A model generated the notes under the pieces. That model saw nothing but the letters and a program-made list of their open reading frames with translations, ran no database searches and was not told the origin of the DNA. A program made the position numbers and the translations under genes. Below, one piece after another: positions 50,188 through 58,648 of a stretch of 64,000 bases of DNA (position 1 is the stretch's first letter; the number at the start of each line of letters is the position of its first letter). This DNA is from Hymenobacter negativus (GTDB taxonomy: Bacteria > Bacteroidota > Bacteroidia > Cytophagales > Hymenobacteraceae). Location of the stretch: contig NZ_JAGETZ010000001.1 of the NCBI RefSeq assembly GCF_017571495.1, positions 372,001-436,000 on the forward strand, read 5' to 3'.

Positions 50188-51354
50188 ATGCCTCGCATCC
50201 TCATCATCGACGACGAAAAAGCCATCCGCAACACGCTGAAGGAGATTCTGGAATTTGAAGACTACAAAGTAGACCAGGCCGAAGACGGTCCCGCCGGCCT
50301 CGACATGCTCATTCAGCAGAAGTACGACGTGGTGCTCTGCGACATCCGCATGCCCAAAATGGACGGCCTCGAAGTGCTGGAGCGCGCCCAGAAAATGGGA
50401 ACCGAAGCCGCCTTCATCATGGTATCGGCCCACGGCAGTATCGACACCGCCGTGGACGCCACCAAGAAAGGCGCCTACGACTTCCTGCCCAAGCCGCCCG
50501 ACCTCAACCGCCTGCTCGTCACCGTCCGCAATGCCCTCGACCGCACCAAGCTCGTCACCGAGAGCAAAACGCTGAAAAAGAAGCTCTCCGTCACTTCCAA
50601 GGGCTCCGAAATGGTGGGCTCTTCCGATGCCCTCGGTGCCGTGCGCAAAGCCATCGAGAAGGTGGCCCCCACCGATGCCCGCGTGCTCATCACCGGTCCC
50701 AACGGCGCCGGCAAGGAAATGGTGGCGCGCCAGCTGCACGAACTCAGCCCGCGCGCCAACGGCCCGATGGTGGAAGTAAACTGCGCCGCCATCCCTTCGG
50801 AGCTCATCGAAAGCGAGCTGTTCGGCCACGAAAAAGGCTCTTTCACCTCAGCCGTGAAGCAGCGCATCGGCAAGTTTGAGCAGGCAGACGGCGGCACCCT
50901 ATTCCTGGACGAAATCGGCGACATGAGCCTCTCGGCCCAGGCCAAGGTGCTGCGCGCCCTGCAGGAAAGCAAAATCACCCGCGTGGGCGGCGAAAAGGAA
51001 ATCTCGGTGAATGTGCGCGTCCTCGCCGCCACCAACAAAAACCTGCTCCAGGAAATTGCCGACCGCAACTTCCGCGAAGACCTCTACCACCGCCTCTCGG
51101 TCATTCTAATCCAAGTTCCCGCCCTCAACGACCGCCGCGACGACATCCCTGAGCTCATCGAGAAGTTCCTCAACGACATTGCCGCCGACTACGGCAACAA
51201 GCCCAAGAAAATAGACCCTTCCGCCCTGGACTACCTCAAAGGGCTCGACTGGCGCGGCAACATTCGCGAGCTGCGCAACGTGGTGGAACGCCTGGTGATT
51301 ATGAGCGACGATACGATTTCGGAAAGCGACGCGAAGGCGTTTGCGGGGAAGTAG
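50188..51354 (+). CDS. NtrC-like response regulator lacking a DNA-binding domain
   Basis: The 388-residue protein has a receiver domain (D9, phospho-acceptor D52 in LCDIRMPK, K102-like Lys in FLPKPP) and an AAA+ ATPase (Walker A GPNGAGKE ~170, Walker B LFLDEIGD). The sequence ends ~10 residues after the sensor-II region (NIRELRNVVERL), with no Fis-type helix-turn-helix. The sigma-54 contact loop, normally GAFTGA, is GSFTSA. It may still activate sigma-54 from solution, or have another ATPase role. A weak -7 match TACCTTCG lies 37 bases upstream. Confidence 0.88.
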   Translation: MPRILIIDDEKAIRNTLKEILEFEDYKVDQAEDGPAGLDMLIQQKYDVVLCDIRMPKMDGLEVLERAQKMGTEAAFIMVSAHGSIDTAVDATKKGAYDFLPKPPDLNRLLVTVRNALDRTKLVTESKTLKKKLSVTSKGSEMVGSSDALGAVRKAIEKVAPTDARVLITGPNGAGKEMVARQLHELSPRANGPMVEVNCAAIPSELIESELFGHEKGSFTSAVKQRIGKFEQADGGTLFLDEIGDMSLSAQAKVLRALQESKITRVGGEKEISVNVRVLAATNKNLLQEIADRNFREDLYHRLSVILIQVPALNDRRDDIPELIEKFLNDIAADYGNKPKKIDPSALDYLKGLDWRGNIRELRNVVERLVIMSDDTISESDAKAFAGK

Positions 51355-51375
51355 GTTAAGCTGCTCATTCACATA

Positions 51376-51418
51376 AAGCAAATAGGCCCGAAGCTGAGCT
51401 TCGGGCCTATTTGCTTTA
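51376..51418. terminator. Bidirectional terminator-like hairpin
   Basis: The perfect stem AAAGCAAATAGGCCCGAAGC pairs with its complement around TGA, between two convergent genes. U-tracts are short, so its strength is uncertain. Confidence 0.7.
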
Positions 51419-51853
51419 GAGTTTAAACTTCCGTGAGGAAGGAAACCGGAGGTTAAAACCTGCAATCGCCCCCATCAATGGCAGCAAAGCCAGCGAAGTA
51501 ACCAGTAGTAACGTGGGGAAGAAATCAGTGGAATTTGAAATGCGTAGCACCGTTAGGCAAACCAATACAACGCCAGCTATCAATCCCAAAAAACTCATGA
51601 AAATCTTTAAGAGGAAAGGTAAAAACGCTCCTTCTTCAAGGCTGACCCGCAAATAAATATAGCCGCTGATAGTTATACCAAGTAACATTCCGATATAAGT
51701 ACCAGCACCGGTGCATAGGAAACTTGCCACAGGATTCCTATTGCCGTTGATGTGAAGGGCGAGCAAGCCAGAAATGAAACAAGCCAAAATAGCGGCTGCA
51801 ATGCCGGCAATAACTTGTCGACGTATCAGGTCAGAGTTGAAGTAAGCTGCCAT
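51416..51853 (-). CDS. Small four-helix membrane protein of unknown function
   Basis: The 145-residue protein has four hydrophobic helices (about 14-34, 45-66, 78-100, 110-133) and charged ends. No motif is recognised. It is less G+C rich than the neighbours and overlaps the hairpin at its 3' end. Confidence 0.6.
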   Translation of the reverse strand: MAAYFNSDLIRRQVIAGIAAAILACFISGLLALHINGNRNPVASFLCTGAGTYIGMLLGITISGYIYLRVSLEEGAFLPFLLKIFMSFLGLIAGVVLVCLTVLRISNSTDFFPTLLLVTSLALLPLMGAIAGFNLRFPSSRKFKL

Positions 51854-51915
51854 AAGATTATCCTGCTATTACATTCTGTTTGTCTAATGCAAGATATTAA
51901 CTGATAGCGCATGAC

Positions 51916-52914
51916 TCACACCATCTGGTTGCACCCGCGCACGTCCGAATTATCCATCCGGCCCAGCACCTCAAAGCTGCCATCTTCGTGCATCAGGGCC
52001 AAATCCTTGGTTTCGATAAAGGCGCAGGAATCAATATTGGCCAAGTCAACCACATTGATGGCACCGTCCTTCCGGCCACCAATTGAAAACGGGTCTGACG
52101 GGTCGCGTAGCAGCACGCGTAGCGGCGCTGGGCAGTGGAACCGGCCGTCGCCCAGCGAGTAGGCTTGGCTGAGTAATTCGGTCATGCCATATTCGGAGTG
52201 GATGCCGGCCGGGCCAAACGCCTGCTGCAACTCCGCGTGCAGTTCCTCCCGAATCATCTCGCGACGGCGGCCTTTCATGCCACCGGTTTCGAGAACGGTG
52301 AGGCCTTGCAGCTCCGGCGTGGCGCCGGCTTCGGCCGCAAAATCCAGCAGCGCATAGCTCACGCCAATGAGCATGACGCGGCGGCCGGGCACCTGCTTAG
52401 CTTCGGCCAGGGCGGCGCGCAAAGCGGCATGGTCGTGCAGGAAAAAGGCGGCTTGCGCCTGGCCGGATTGTTGGGCGAAATAGTCCACCATAGCCACCAG
52501 CGATGAATTGCCCTGCTCCAGGTACGAGGGCAGCAGCGCCAGAAACGTCCAATCTGTGAGCGGACCGTAGTATTGCTCGAAGATACGGGCGGCGTTTTCG
52601 CGGTACAGCGCCGGGTCGCGCACGAGGTGGCGGCTGCGCTGCTGCAAGGTGGTGCCGCTACTCAGGAAGGTTTCCTGCGGCTCCCAGCCGGCAATATCAG
52701 TGCGCACTTCGTGGGTTTTGAAAAACTCGATGGGCAGGAAGGGAATTTCAGTCAGCTTGGTAACCGTGGATACGTTGCGGTGCAGCTGTGCGAGGTAGGC
52801 GGCGTAGGGTGGGCAGTGCGTGGCCTGGTACCGAAACAGCGCCAACGCCGCCGCCTCAAAGGCAGCTGGCATAAGCGTGGGCAGGCTTTGTAAAAAATCA
52901 GAACGGAAACTCAT
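51916..52914 (-). CDS. LuxE-family acyl-protein synthetase-like enzyme
   Basis: The 332-residue cytosolic protein belongs to the adenylate-forming LuxE group. FLSSGTTLQQRSRH is the nucleotide-binding Ser/Thr/Gly loop. TVLETGGMKGRRREM, HSEYGMTELLSQAY (the aromatic-E-Y-G-M-T-E motif) and a closing DNSDVRGCNQMV are the typical later motifs. LuxE activates fatty acids in luminescent bacteria. No luxCDAB genes are present here, so the acyl acceptor is unknown; in Bacteroidota such genes often stand alone. Confidence 0.82.
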   Translation of the reverse strand: MSFRSDFLQSLPTLMPAAFEAAALALFRYQATHCPPYAAYLAQLHRNVSTVTKLTEIPFLPIEFFKTHEVRTDIAGWEPQETFLSSGTTLQQRSRHLVRDPALYRENAARIFEQYYGPLTDWTFLALLPSYLEQGNSSLVAMVDYFAQQSGQAQAAFFLHDHAALRAALAEAKQVPGRRVMLIGVSYALLDFAAEAGATPELQGLTVLETGGMKGRRREMIREELHAELQQAFGPAGIHSEYGMTELLSQAYSLGDGRFHCPAPLRVLLRDPSDPFSIGGRKDGAINVVDLANIDSCAFIETKDLALMHEDGSFEVLGRMDNSDVRGCNQMV

Positions 52915-53033
52915 GACCGGTTAGCGGGGTTAGCAACGACAGACGAACCAACAAGTGTCGCTATTCGTTGGGAAAAACGTACTTTGGCCCTACTTTGGTC
53001 GTTATGTGGCGGTCTTCTCACTTCCTGTCTAAT

Positions 53034-53636
53034 ATGAATCTGCTTCGTACCCTTAATGGTGCCGCATTGCTAGGCCTGGCCGGAACGGGCCTCGGTGGTT
53101 GCATTCAAGCACCCGATTATTCCTTTACTCCCGAGATTGATGTCAAAGAAGTTCGAAAGGTAGTCGTTCCGCCCGCTGGCGGAAACAGTACAAGCAACGA
53201 AATCACCTTTGTGCTAAATTTCCGCGACGGCGACGGCGACCTAGGCTTATCGGATGACGACATTAAAACGTCGCCCTATACCGACCCGGCTACATCTGCC
53301 GCCGCCGCACGCAACCATACCGACAACACTCTCAATTACTACATTCAGCCACTGAAGCTGGTTGGCGGGACGTTTGTACCTTACATAACGCCGCCAGGTA
53401 CTTTTGGCAAATTTGGGCAGTATGATGCCCGATTTCCCCGGCTCGATGGTACAGACGCCAAGCCGGCCCCCCTCAAAGGTCAGCTGAACTATGTATTCCC
53501 AATATTTCTGGATGGCAATGGAACAAGTGGGTCTTATAGTCCCGGCGATGTATTCAAGTTTCAGCTCACGATTTTAGACCGGCAGTTGCACGTCAGCAAC
53601 ACGGTAACCACCGAGGCAATAACGCTGACCGAATAG
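53034..53636 (+). CDS. Lipoprotein of unknown function
   Basis: The 200-residue protein has a lipoprotein signal with the lipobox LGGC (Cys near residue 23). A beta-rich domain follows with FVLNFRDGDGDLGLSDDDI, a Ca-binding-like acidic loop seen in a family of Bacteroidota lipoproteins near gliding/secretion genes. No function is known. A terminator overlaps its stop codon. Confidence 0.7.
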   Translation: MNLLRTLNGAALLGLAGTGLGGCIQAPDYSFTPEIDVKEVRKVVVPPAGGNSTSNEITFVLNFRDGDGDLGLSDDDIKTSPYTDPATSAAAARNHTDNTLNYYIQPLKLVGGTFVPYITPPGTFGKFGQYDARFPRLDGTDAKPAPLKGQLNYVFPIFLDGNGTSGSYSPGDVFKFQLTILDRQLHVSNTVTTEAITLTE

Positions 53637-53653
53637 GTCAGCGTTATTTTTTT
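53619..53653 (+). terminator. Terminator overlapping the end of the lipoprotein gene
   Basis: The perfect 12-base stem ATAACGCTGACC / GGTCAGCGTTAT has the stop codon at the edge of its loop and seven T directly after it. The last four codons form the 5' arm. Confidence 0.85.
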
Positions 53654-53662
53654 GCCTCCTAT

Positions 53663-56083
53663 TTAGTAAATGGCTGGGAACTGCTCCGGCGCGTCCTCGC
53701 TCATCAGCTCGTAGATGGTATCGAACACGTCCTCCGCATTGGGTTTGCTGAAATAGTCGCCGTCGGAACTATAAGCCGGGCGGTGGGGCTGCGCGGCAAG
53801 GCAGCGCGGCTGCGCATCGAGGAAGCGGTAGGCCTGCTGCTCGTCCAGCACCTGCTGCATCATGTAGGCCGTAGCGCCGCCGGGCACGTCTTCATCGGCA
53901 AACACCACGCGGTTGGTTTTCCGGATGCTGTCGAGGATGAGTTGGTCGGTATCGAAGGGCAGCAAGGTTTGCACGTCGATAACTTCCACTGAAATACCTA
54001 CCTCGGCCAGCTGCTTGGCGGCGTCCAGCACAATGCGGCACATCGAGCCATAGGTCACCACCGTCACGTCGGTACCTTGTTTCAGCACTTCGGGGCGGCC
54101 CAGCGGCAGCGTGAATTCGCCTACGTTGCTCGGGATGGTTTCTTTCAGGCGGTAGCCGTTCAGGCACTCAATCACCAGAGCGGGCTCGTCGCTACGCAAC
54201 AGCGTGTTGTAGAAGCCGGCGGCCTGCGTCATGTTGCGCGGCACACACACATGAATGCCCCGAATGCTGCCCAGAATCATCTGCATGGGCGAGCCGGAGT
54301 GCCAGATGCCCTCCAGGCGGTGCCCGCGGGTGCGCACGATGAGCGGCGCCTTCTGCCCGCCTTTGGTGCGGTACTGCAGGTTGGCCAGGTCGTCGCTCAG
54401 AATCTGGATGGCGTAGAGCAGGTAATCCAGGTACTGGATTTCAGTAATCGGCCGCAACCCACGTAGCGCCGCCCCAATTCCCTGCCCAATAATGGTGCAT
54501 TCGCGGATGCCGGTATCGGTCACGCGCAACTCGCCAAATTTATCCTGCAAGCCCGCAAAAGCCTGGTTCACATCGCCAATCTTACCCACGTCTTCGCCAA
54601 TGGCGAAGATGGCCGGGTCGCGCTGGAAATTGGCATCGAAGCAGGCCTGCAACACCTCGCGGCCGTCTACCTGCGCCGCGTCGGGCGCGAACGTGGCGGG
54701 CACTTCCTCGATATTGCCAACGGCCAGCTCGCTTTGGCTGAACAGGTTGGAGTTGTAGCGGTCGGCATTTTCGGCCAGCAGTTGCTCCAGGTGGCGCTGC
54801 ACAGCGCGACGACCGAAACTACGCTTTTCATTGCGCACCTGGCGCAGAATGCGGCGCATGGTCCGCACAATGTCGGCCCGAATGGGCGTGGGGTTGGTTT
54901 TCAGCTGCTCTACCTGCTCGTGCAACGTGTTTTCGGTACCGGTGTCGGCCACCAGCTTTTCGAGCAAAGCCACCGCTTCGTCGCGCTCGGCCTTAATTGG
55001 GTCGAAGAAAGCGGCCCAGGCGGCCGTGCGGGCCGTTTTGATGACGGCGGCGGTTTCCTTTTCGATGTCGTCGAGCTCCAGCTCAGTGGCGTGGCCCTCG
55101 GCCAGCAGCCATTCGCGCAGCTTGTGCAGGCAGTCGTGGTCCTCTTCCCAGGTCAGGCGGTCCTTGCTCTTGTAGCGCTCGTGCGAGCCGCTGGTGCTGT
55201 GGCCTTGAGGTTGCGTGAGTTCCGTGACGTGGATGAGGACGGGCACGTGCTGCTCGCGGCACACGGCAGCGGCGCGCTGGTAAGTTTCTACCAAGCCAAT
55301 ATAATCCCAGCCGCGCACCACGTAAATCTCGAAGCCCGGTTGGCCTTCACCGTCACGCTGCAGGCCCATCATGATTTCCGAGATGCTCTGCTTGGTGGTC
55401 TGATATTCGGCCGGCACCGAGATGCCGTAGTGGTCGTCCCACACGCTCACCAGCATGGGTACCTGCAGCACCCCAGCCGCGTTCAGGGCCTCAAAAAACA
55501 TGCCTTCCGACGTGCTGGCGTTGCCAATCGTGCCGAAGGCTATTTCATTGCCGTTGTTGGAAAGGTTGGTGAACTGGTGCAGCTCCGGGTTTTGACGGAA
55601 CAGCTTGGAGGCGTAGGCCAGGCCCAGCAAGCGTGGCATCTGGCCGGCGGTGGGCGAAATATCGGCCGAGGAATTTTTGGTTTGGGTAAGGTCGGTGAGG
55701 TTGCCGTCCTCGTCCAGCATGCGGGTGGCGAAGTGGCCATTCATGGCGCGGCCGGCGGTGGCGGGCTCGGCTTCCACGTCGGGGTTGGCGTAGAGCTGGG
55801 CGAAATACTGCTGCCAGGTGAGCTGGCCAATGGCTACCATAAAAGTCTGGTCGCGGTAGTAGCCGGCGCGGAAGTCACCGTTCTGGAAGGCGCGGGCCAT
55901 GGCCAGCTGCGGCACCTCCTTGCCATCGCCGAAGATGCCAAATTTGGCCTTACCCATGAAGACCTCCTTGCGGCCGGCCAGCGAGGCGTGGCGGCTTTCC
56001 CAAGCCAAGCGGTAATCGGTGAGGAAATCGGCCTTGGTGAGCGGGGCGGCTAGCGCAGGCATGGCGGTTTCAGCAGCGGACAT
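53663..56083 (-). CDS. Thiamine-diphosphate E1 dehydrogenase, fused alpha and beta subunits
   Basis: The 806-residue protein joins an E1-alpha-like half (~1-420) to an E1-beta-like half (~455-806). The alpha half has the ThDP-binding region GTIGNASTSEGMFFEALNAA and the phosphorylation-loop-like HSTSGSHERYKS. The beta half has AIGEDVGKIGDVNQ, RVTDTGIRECTIIGQGIG and DVQTLLPFDTDQL. It decarboxylates 2-oxo acids and passes the acyl group to an E2 lipoyl protein. The likely substrates are branched-chain 2-oxo acids or pyruvate; the fused form is common in Bacteroidota. No E2 or E3 gene is in the window. Confidence 0.9.
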   Translation of the reverse strand: MSAAETAMPALAAPLTKADFLTDYRLAWESRHASLAGRKEVFMGKAKFGIFGDGKEVPQLAMARAFQNGDFRAGYYRDQTFMVAIGQLTWQQYFAQLYANPDVEAEPATAGRAMNGHFATRMLDEDGNLTDLTQTKNSSADISPTAGQMPRLLGLAYASKLFRQNPELHQFTNLSNNGNEIAFGTIGNASTSEGMFFEALNAAGVLQVPMLVSVWDDHYGISVPAEYQTTKQSISEIMMGLQRDGEGQPGFEIYVVRGWDYIGLVETYQRAAAVCREQHVPVLIHVTELTQPQGHSTSGSHERYKSKDRLTWEEDHDCLHKLREWLLAEGHATELELDDIEKETAAVIKTARTAAWAAFFDPIKAERDEAVALLEKLVADTGTENTLHEQVEQLKTNPTPIRADIVRTMRRILRQVRNEKRSFGRRAVQRHLEQLLAENADRYNSNLFSQSELAVGNIEEVPATFAPDAAQVDGREVLQACFDANFQRDPAIFAIGEDVGKIGDVNQAFAGLQDKFGELRVTDTGIRECTIIGQGIGAALRGLRPITEIQYLDYLLYAIQILSDDLANLQYRTKGGQKAPLIVRTRGHRLEGIWHSGSPMQMILGSIRGIHVCVPRNMTQAAGFYNTLLRSDEPALVIECLNGYRLKETIPSNVGEFTLPLGRPEVLKQGTDVTVVTYGSMCRIVLDAAKQLAEVGISVEVIDVQTLLPFDTDQLILDSIRKTNRVVFADEDVPGGATAYMMQQVLDEQQAYRFLDAQPRCLAAQPHRPAYSSDGDYFSKPNAEDVFDTIYELMSEDAPEQFPAIY

Positions 56084-56328
56084 ATAAATACGGGTAAGAA
56101 TGCGGTGGGAATTTTAAGCAGGAAGAGAGGCGGCCCGGGGCCGTGACGCAAAAATACGGAATTGAGGCCGGGTAGGTGGCGTAGGCGGGTTTGGCCGTAT
56201 ATTTGGGCTACGAAGGTGCGTGTGGTCCGGCGTTGATTCTCAGCTTATGGCCCTCGCTTACGAATCTCTTTCTTCATCAGAACCACCCGGCCCGGTCTTT
56301 TGATTCGGCCACTCAAGGGTTAGAAATC

Positions 56329-57099
56329 ATGAAAAAACTTCTTACTATTCTCCTGCTGGCTTTCGCCGGTGCGGCCCACGCTCAAGGCGTGATGCAGTTC
56401 GAAACCGATAACCATGACTTCGGCAACGTGCCTGAAGGCACGATGGCCACCTACGAGTTCAAGTTCAAGAACACCGGCAACCAGCCCGTGGTCATTGCCA
56501 ACGTGCAGGCCAGCTGCGGCTGCACTACTCCGGACTGGACCAAAACCCCGGTACTGCCCGGCAAATCCGGCATTATCAAAGCCATGTACAGCAGCGCCGG
56601 CCGCCCCGGCGTGTTCAACAAGACGGTGACTGTGACCAGCAACGCCACCGATGCCAGCAAGGTCCTCAGCATCAAGGGCACCGTTCTCACCAAAGACCAA
56701 ATCAAACCTACCCTGACGCCTGCCCAGCTAGCCGCCTCGCCCCACATGGTGCTCGACAAAACCAGCTACGACTTTGGCAAAATGGAGGCCGGCCAGCAGC
56801 CTATCGCCCGTTTCACGGTGAAGAATACCGGCAAAACCCCGCTGGTGCTGGGTGCCCTCACCGCCGGCTGCTACTGCGTGGGCTACAAAACGCCCCCTAC
56901 AGCCATCGCGCCCGGCCAGAGCCAGATGATTGAGCTGCTTTACAGCCAGCGCCAGCTTGGCCAGGTGAGCGATGCGGTTACCATCGCCTCCAACGACGTG
57001 AGCGGCGATGCCAAAATCATACTCAAGGCCAACATCGTGCGCGACCTCATTGGCAACAGCATGGTGAAAGAAAGCGGCACGGCGGTACCATTTAAGTAG
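56329..57099 (+). CDS. Exported DUF1573 protein with two domains
   Basis: The 256-residue protein has a signal peptide (LLAFAGAAHAQ) and two Ig-like DUF1573 domains. The first has FETDNHDFGNVPEG and ASCGCTTPDW. The second has LDKTSYDFGKMEAGQ and AGCYCVGYKTPP. Each domain has the family's paired Cys. Their function in Bacteroidota is unknown, though they are often abundant outside the cytoplasm. I chose the ATG giving MKKLLTILL because it starts the signal peptide. Confidence 0.9.
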   Translation: MKKLLTILLLAFAGAAHAQGVMQFETDNHDFGNVPEGTMATYEFKFKNTGNQPVVIANVQASCGCTTPDWTKTPVLPGKSGIIKAMYSSAGRPGVFNKTVTVTSNATDASKVLSIKGTVLTKDQIKPTLTPAQLAASPHMVLDKTSYDFGKMEAGQQPIARFTVKNTGKTPLVLGALTAGCYCVGYKTPPTAIAPGQSQMIELLYSQRQLGQVSDAVTIASNDVSGDAKIILKANIVRDLIGNSMVKESGTAVPFK

Positions 57100-57152
57100 T
57101 CTGCACCACGGATTCGGCGGATTTCGCGGATTCTGTAGACGTTATTTTTAGA

Positions 57153-57183
57153 GAGGCTCTGCCGGCGTGGTAGGGCCTTTTTA
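57153..57183 (+). terminator. Terminator after the DUF1573 gene
   Basis: The stem GGCTCTGCC / GGTAGGGCC includes two G-U pairs and is followed by TTTTTA. Confidence 0.6.
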
Positions 57184-57245
57184 TTTGCGCCTGGGATTGG
57201 GGCGAAGACAGAGGAATGGGCTGCCGCGTAGCGGCTTTCTCCACC

Positions 57246-57253
57246 TATCTTTG
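57246..57253 (+). promoter_or_regulatory. Candidate -7 element of the ald promoter
   Basis: TATCTTTG is a perfect TAnnTTTG match 46 bases before the ald ATG; no clear -33 partner is present. Confidence 0.5.
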
Positions 57254-57299
57254 CGGCTCGAAAACTCACCTCCCTCACCCCACCATCACTCCCCCACTT

Positions 57300-58427
57300 A
57301 TGATAATCGGCGTTCCTAAGGAGATTAAAAATAACGAAAACCGCGTGGGCCTTACGCCTGCCGGCGTAGCGGAGCTGCGCAAGCATGGCCACACCCTGCT
57401 GGTGCAAAGCACGGCTGGCGAAGGCAGCGGCTTTCCCGATGCGGAGTACCAGACGGCTGGCGCGACCATGCTCGCAACCATCGCCGAGGTGTACGAGCAG
57501 TCCGAGATGATTATCAAGGTGAAGGAGCCTATTGCTGAGGAGTACCCACTCATCAAAGAGAATCAGCTGCTGTTCACTTACTTCCACTTCGCCAGCGGCG
57601 AGGAGCTGACCCACGCCATGATAGCGCGCAAAGCCATTTGCCTCGCTTACGAGACGGTGGAATTGAGCAACCGCGCCCTGCCCCTGCTCATCCCGATGAG
57701 CGAAGTGGCCGGCCGCATGGCCCCGCAGGAAGGCGCCAAATACCTGGAGAAACCTTTGAAAGGCCGCGGCATTCTGCTGGGCGGTGTGCCCGGCGTGAAG
57801 CCCGCGCACGTGCTGGTGCTGGGTGCCGGTATTGTGGGCACGCAGGCTGCGAAAGTGGCTGCTGGCCTTGGTGCGCAGGTGACGGTGATGGACATCAGCC
57901 TGAACCGGCTGCGCGAGCTCGACGACTTTATGCCCAAGAACGTGGTGACGCAGTATTCAAACGAGTACAACATCCGCGAAGCCATCAAAACGGCCGACCT
58001 GATTGTGGGCGCGGTGCTGATTCCCGGTGCCAAGGCTCCGCACCTCATCACCCGCGACATGCTGAAGACCATGCGTCCCGGCACCGTAGTGGTGGACGTG
58101 GCCGTGGACCAAGGCGGCTGCATCGAAACCTGCCACCCCACTACGCACGAAAACCCGACCTTCATCATCGACGACGTGGTGCACTACTGCGTGGCCAATA
58201 TGCCCGGCGCGGTGCCCTACACCAGCACCCTAGCCCTGACCAACGCCACCCTACCCTACGCCGTGAAACTGGCCAACCAGGGCTGGCAGGAAGCCTGCCG
58301 CCGCGACGAGGCCCTACGCCTCGGCCTGAACGTGGTACACGGCGAAGTAGTGTACAAAGGCGTAGCCGAAGCCTGGGGGCTGCCCCTGACCAGCGTGGAT
58401 ACCGTGCTGGAGCTGGCCTCGGTATAA
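57300..58427 (+). CDS. ald: Alanine dehydrogenase
   Basis: The 375-residue enzyme interconverts L-alanine with pyruvate and ammonia using NAD. The N-terminal GVPKEIKNNENRVGLTP is the family signature and includes the substrate-binding Arg and Lys. VKVKEP, the Rossmann loop VLGAGIVGTQAA, VDVAVDQGGCIET and ANMPGAVPYTSTLALTNAT follow in the standard order. Transhydrogenase alpha subunits share the fold but not the full C-terminus. A terminator lies ~75 bases past the stop, inside a repeat pair. Confidence 0.96.
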   Translation: MIIGVPKEIKNNENRVGLTPAGVAELRKHGHTLLVQSTAGEGSGFPDAEYQTAGATMLATIAEVYEQSEMIIKVKEPIAEEYPLIKENQLLFTYFHFASGEELTHAMIARKAICLAYETVELSNRALPLLIPMSEVAGRMAPQEGAKYLEKPLKGRGILLGGVPGVKPAHVLVLGAGIVGTQAAKVAAGLGAQVTVMDISLNRLRELDDFMPKNVVTQYSNEYNIREAIKTADLIVGAVLIPGAKAPHLITRDMLKTMRPGTVVVDVAVDQGGCIETCHPTTHENPTFIIDDVVHYCVANMPGAVPYTSTLALTNATLPYAVKLANQGWQEACRRDEALRLGLNVVHGEVVYKGVAEAWGLPLTSVDTVLELASV

Positions 58428-58443
58428 GCTAGCGTAGAGCTTT

Positions 58444-58642
58444 TGTCATTGCGAGCGAAGCGCGGCAATCCGTCCTCCTAATGCCAGCAGCCCTGAAATG
58501 TGAAAAGCCCCGATGCCTGCAACGGCGTCGGGGCTTTTCGCTACTATTGAAAAATATTAGTCGGTGAGCCTCGTCACACAGTGGGCTGGTCGCGTTTTGA
58601 GGACGGATTGCCGCATTGCGCTGCGCTCCACTCGCAAGGACA
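58444..58642. repeat. Inverted repeat pair around a terminator
   Basis: Arm 58444-58477 (TGTCATTGCGAGCGAAGCG and on) is repeated in inverted form at 58599-58642, where a ten-base insertion and a few changes lie in the middle. Both arms keep CGGCAATCCGTCCTC and TTGCGAG. The right arm ends only six bases before the next ATG. The word ATTGCGAGCGAAGCG is a known widespread bacterial intergenic repeat motif. Confidence 0.7.
58503..58538 (+). terminator. Terminator of ald
   Basis: The stem AAAAGCCCCGA / TCGGGGCTTTT has a 14-base loop with partial pairing inside. Confidence 0.8.
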
Positions 58643-58648
58643 AATTAG

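Noticed and set aside
54734..56053. Plus-strand open frame of 439 codons opposite the fused E1 dehydrogenase
   Set aside because: It is fully antisense to a gene with clear ThDP motifs, and its translation has shadow-like composition.
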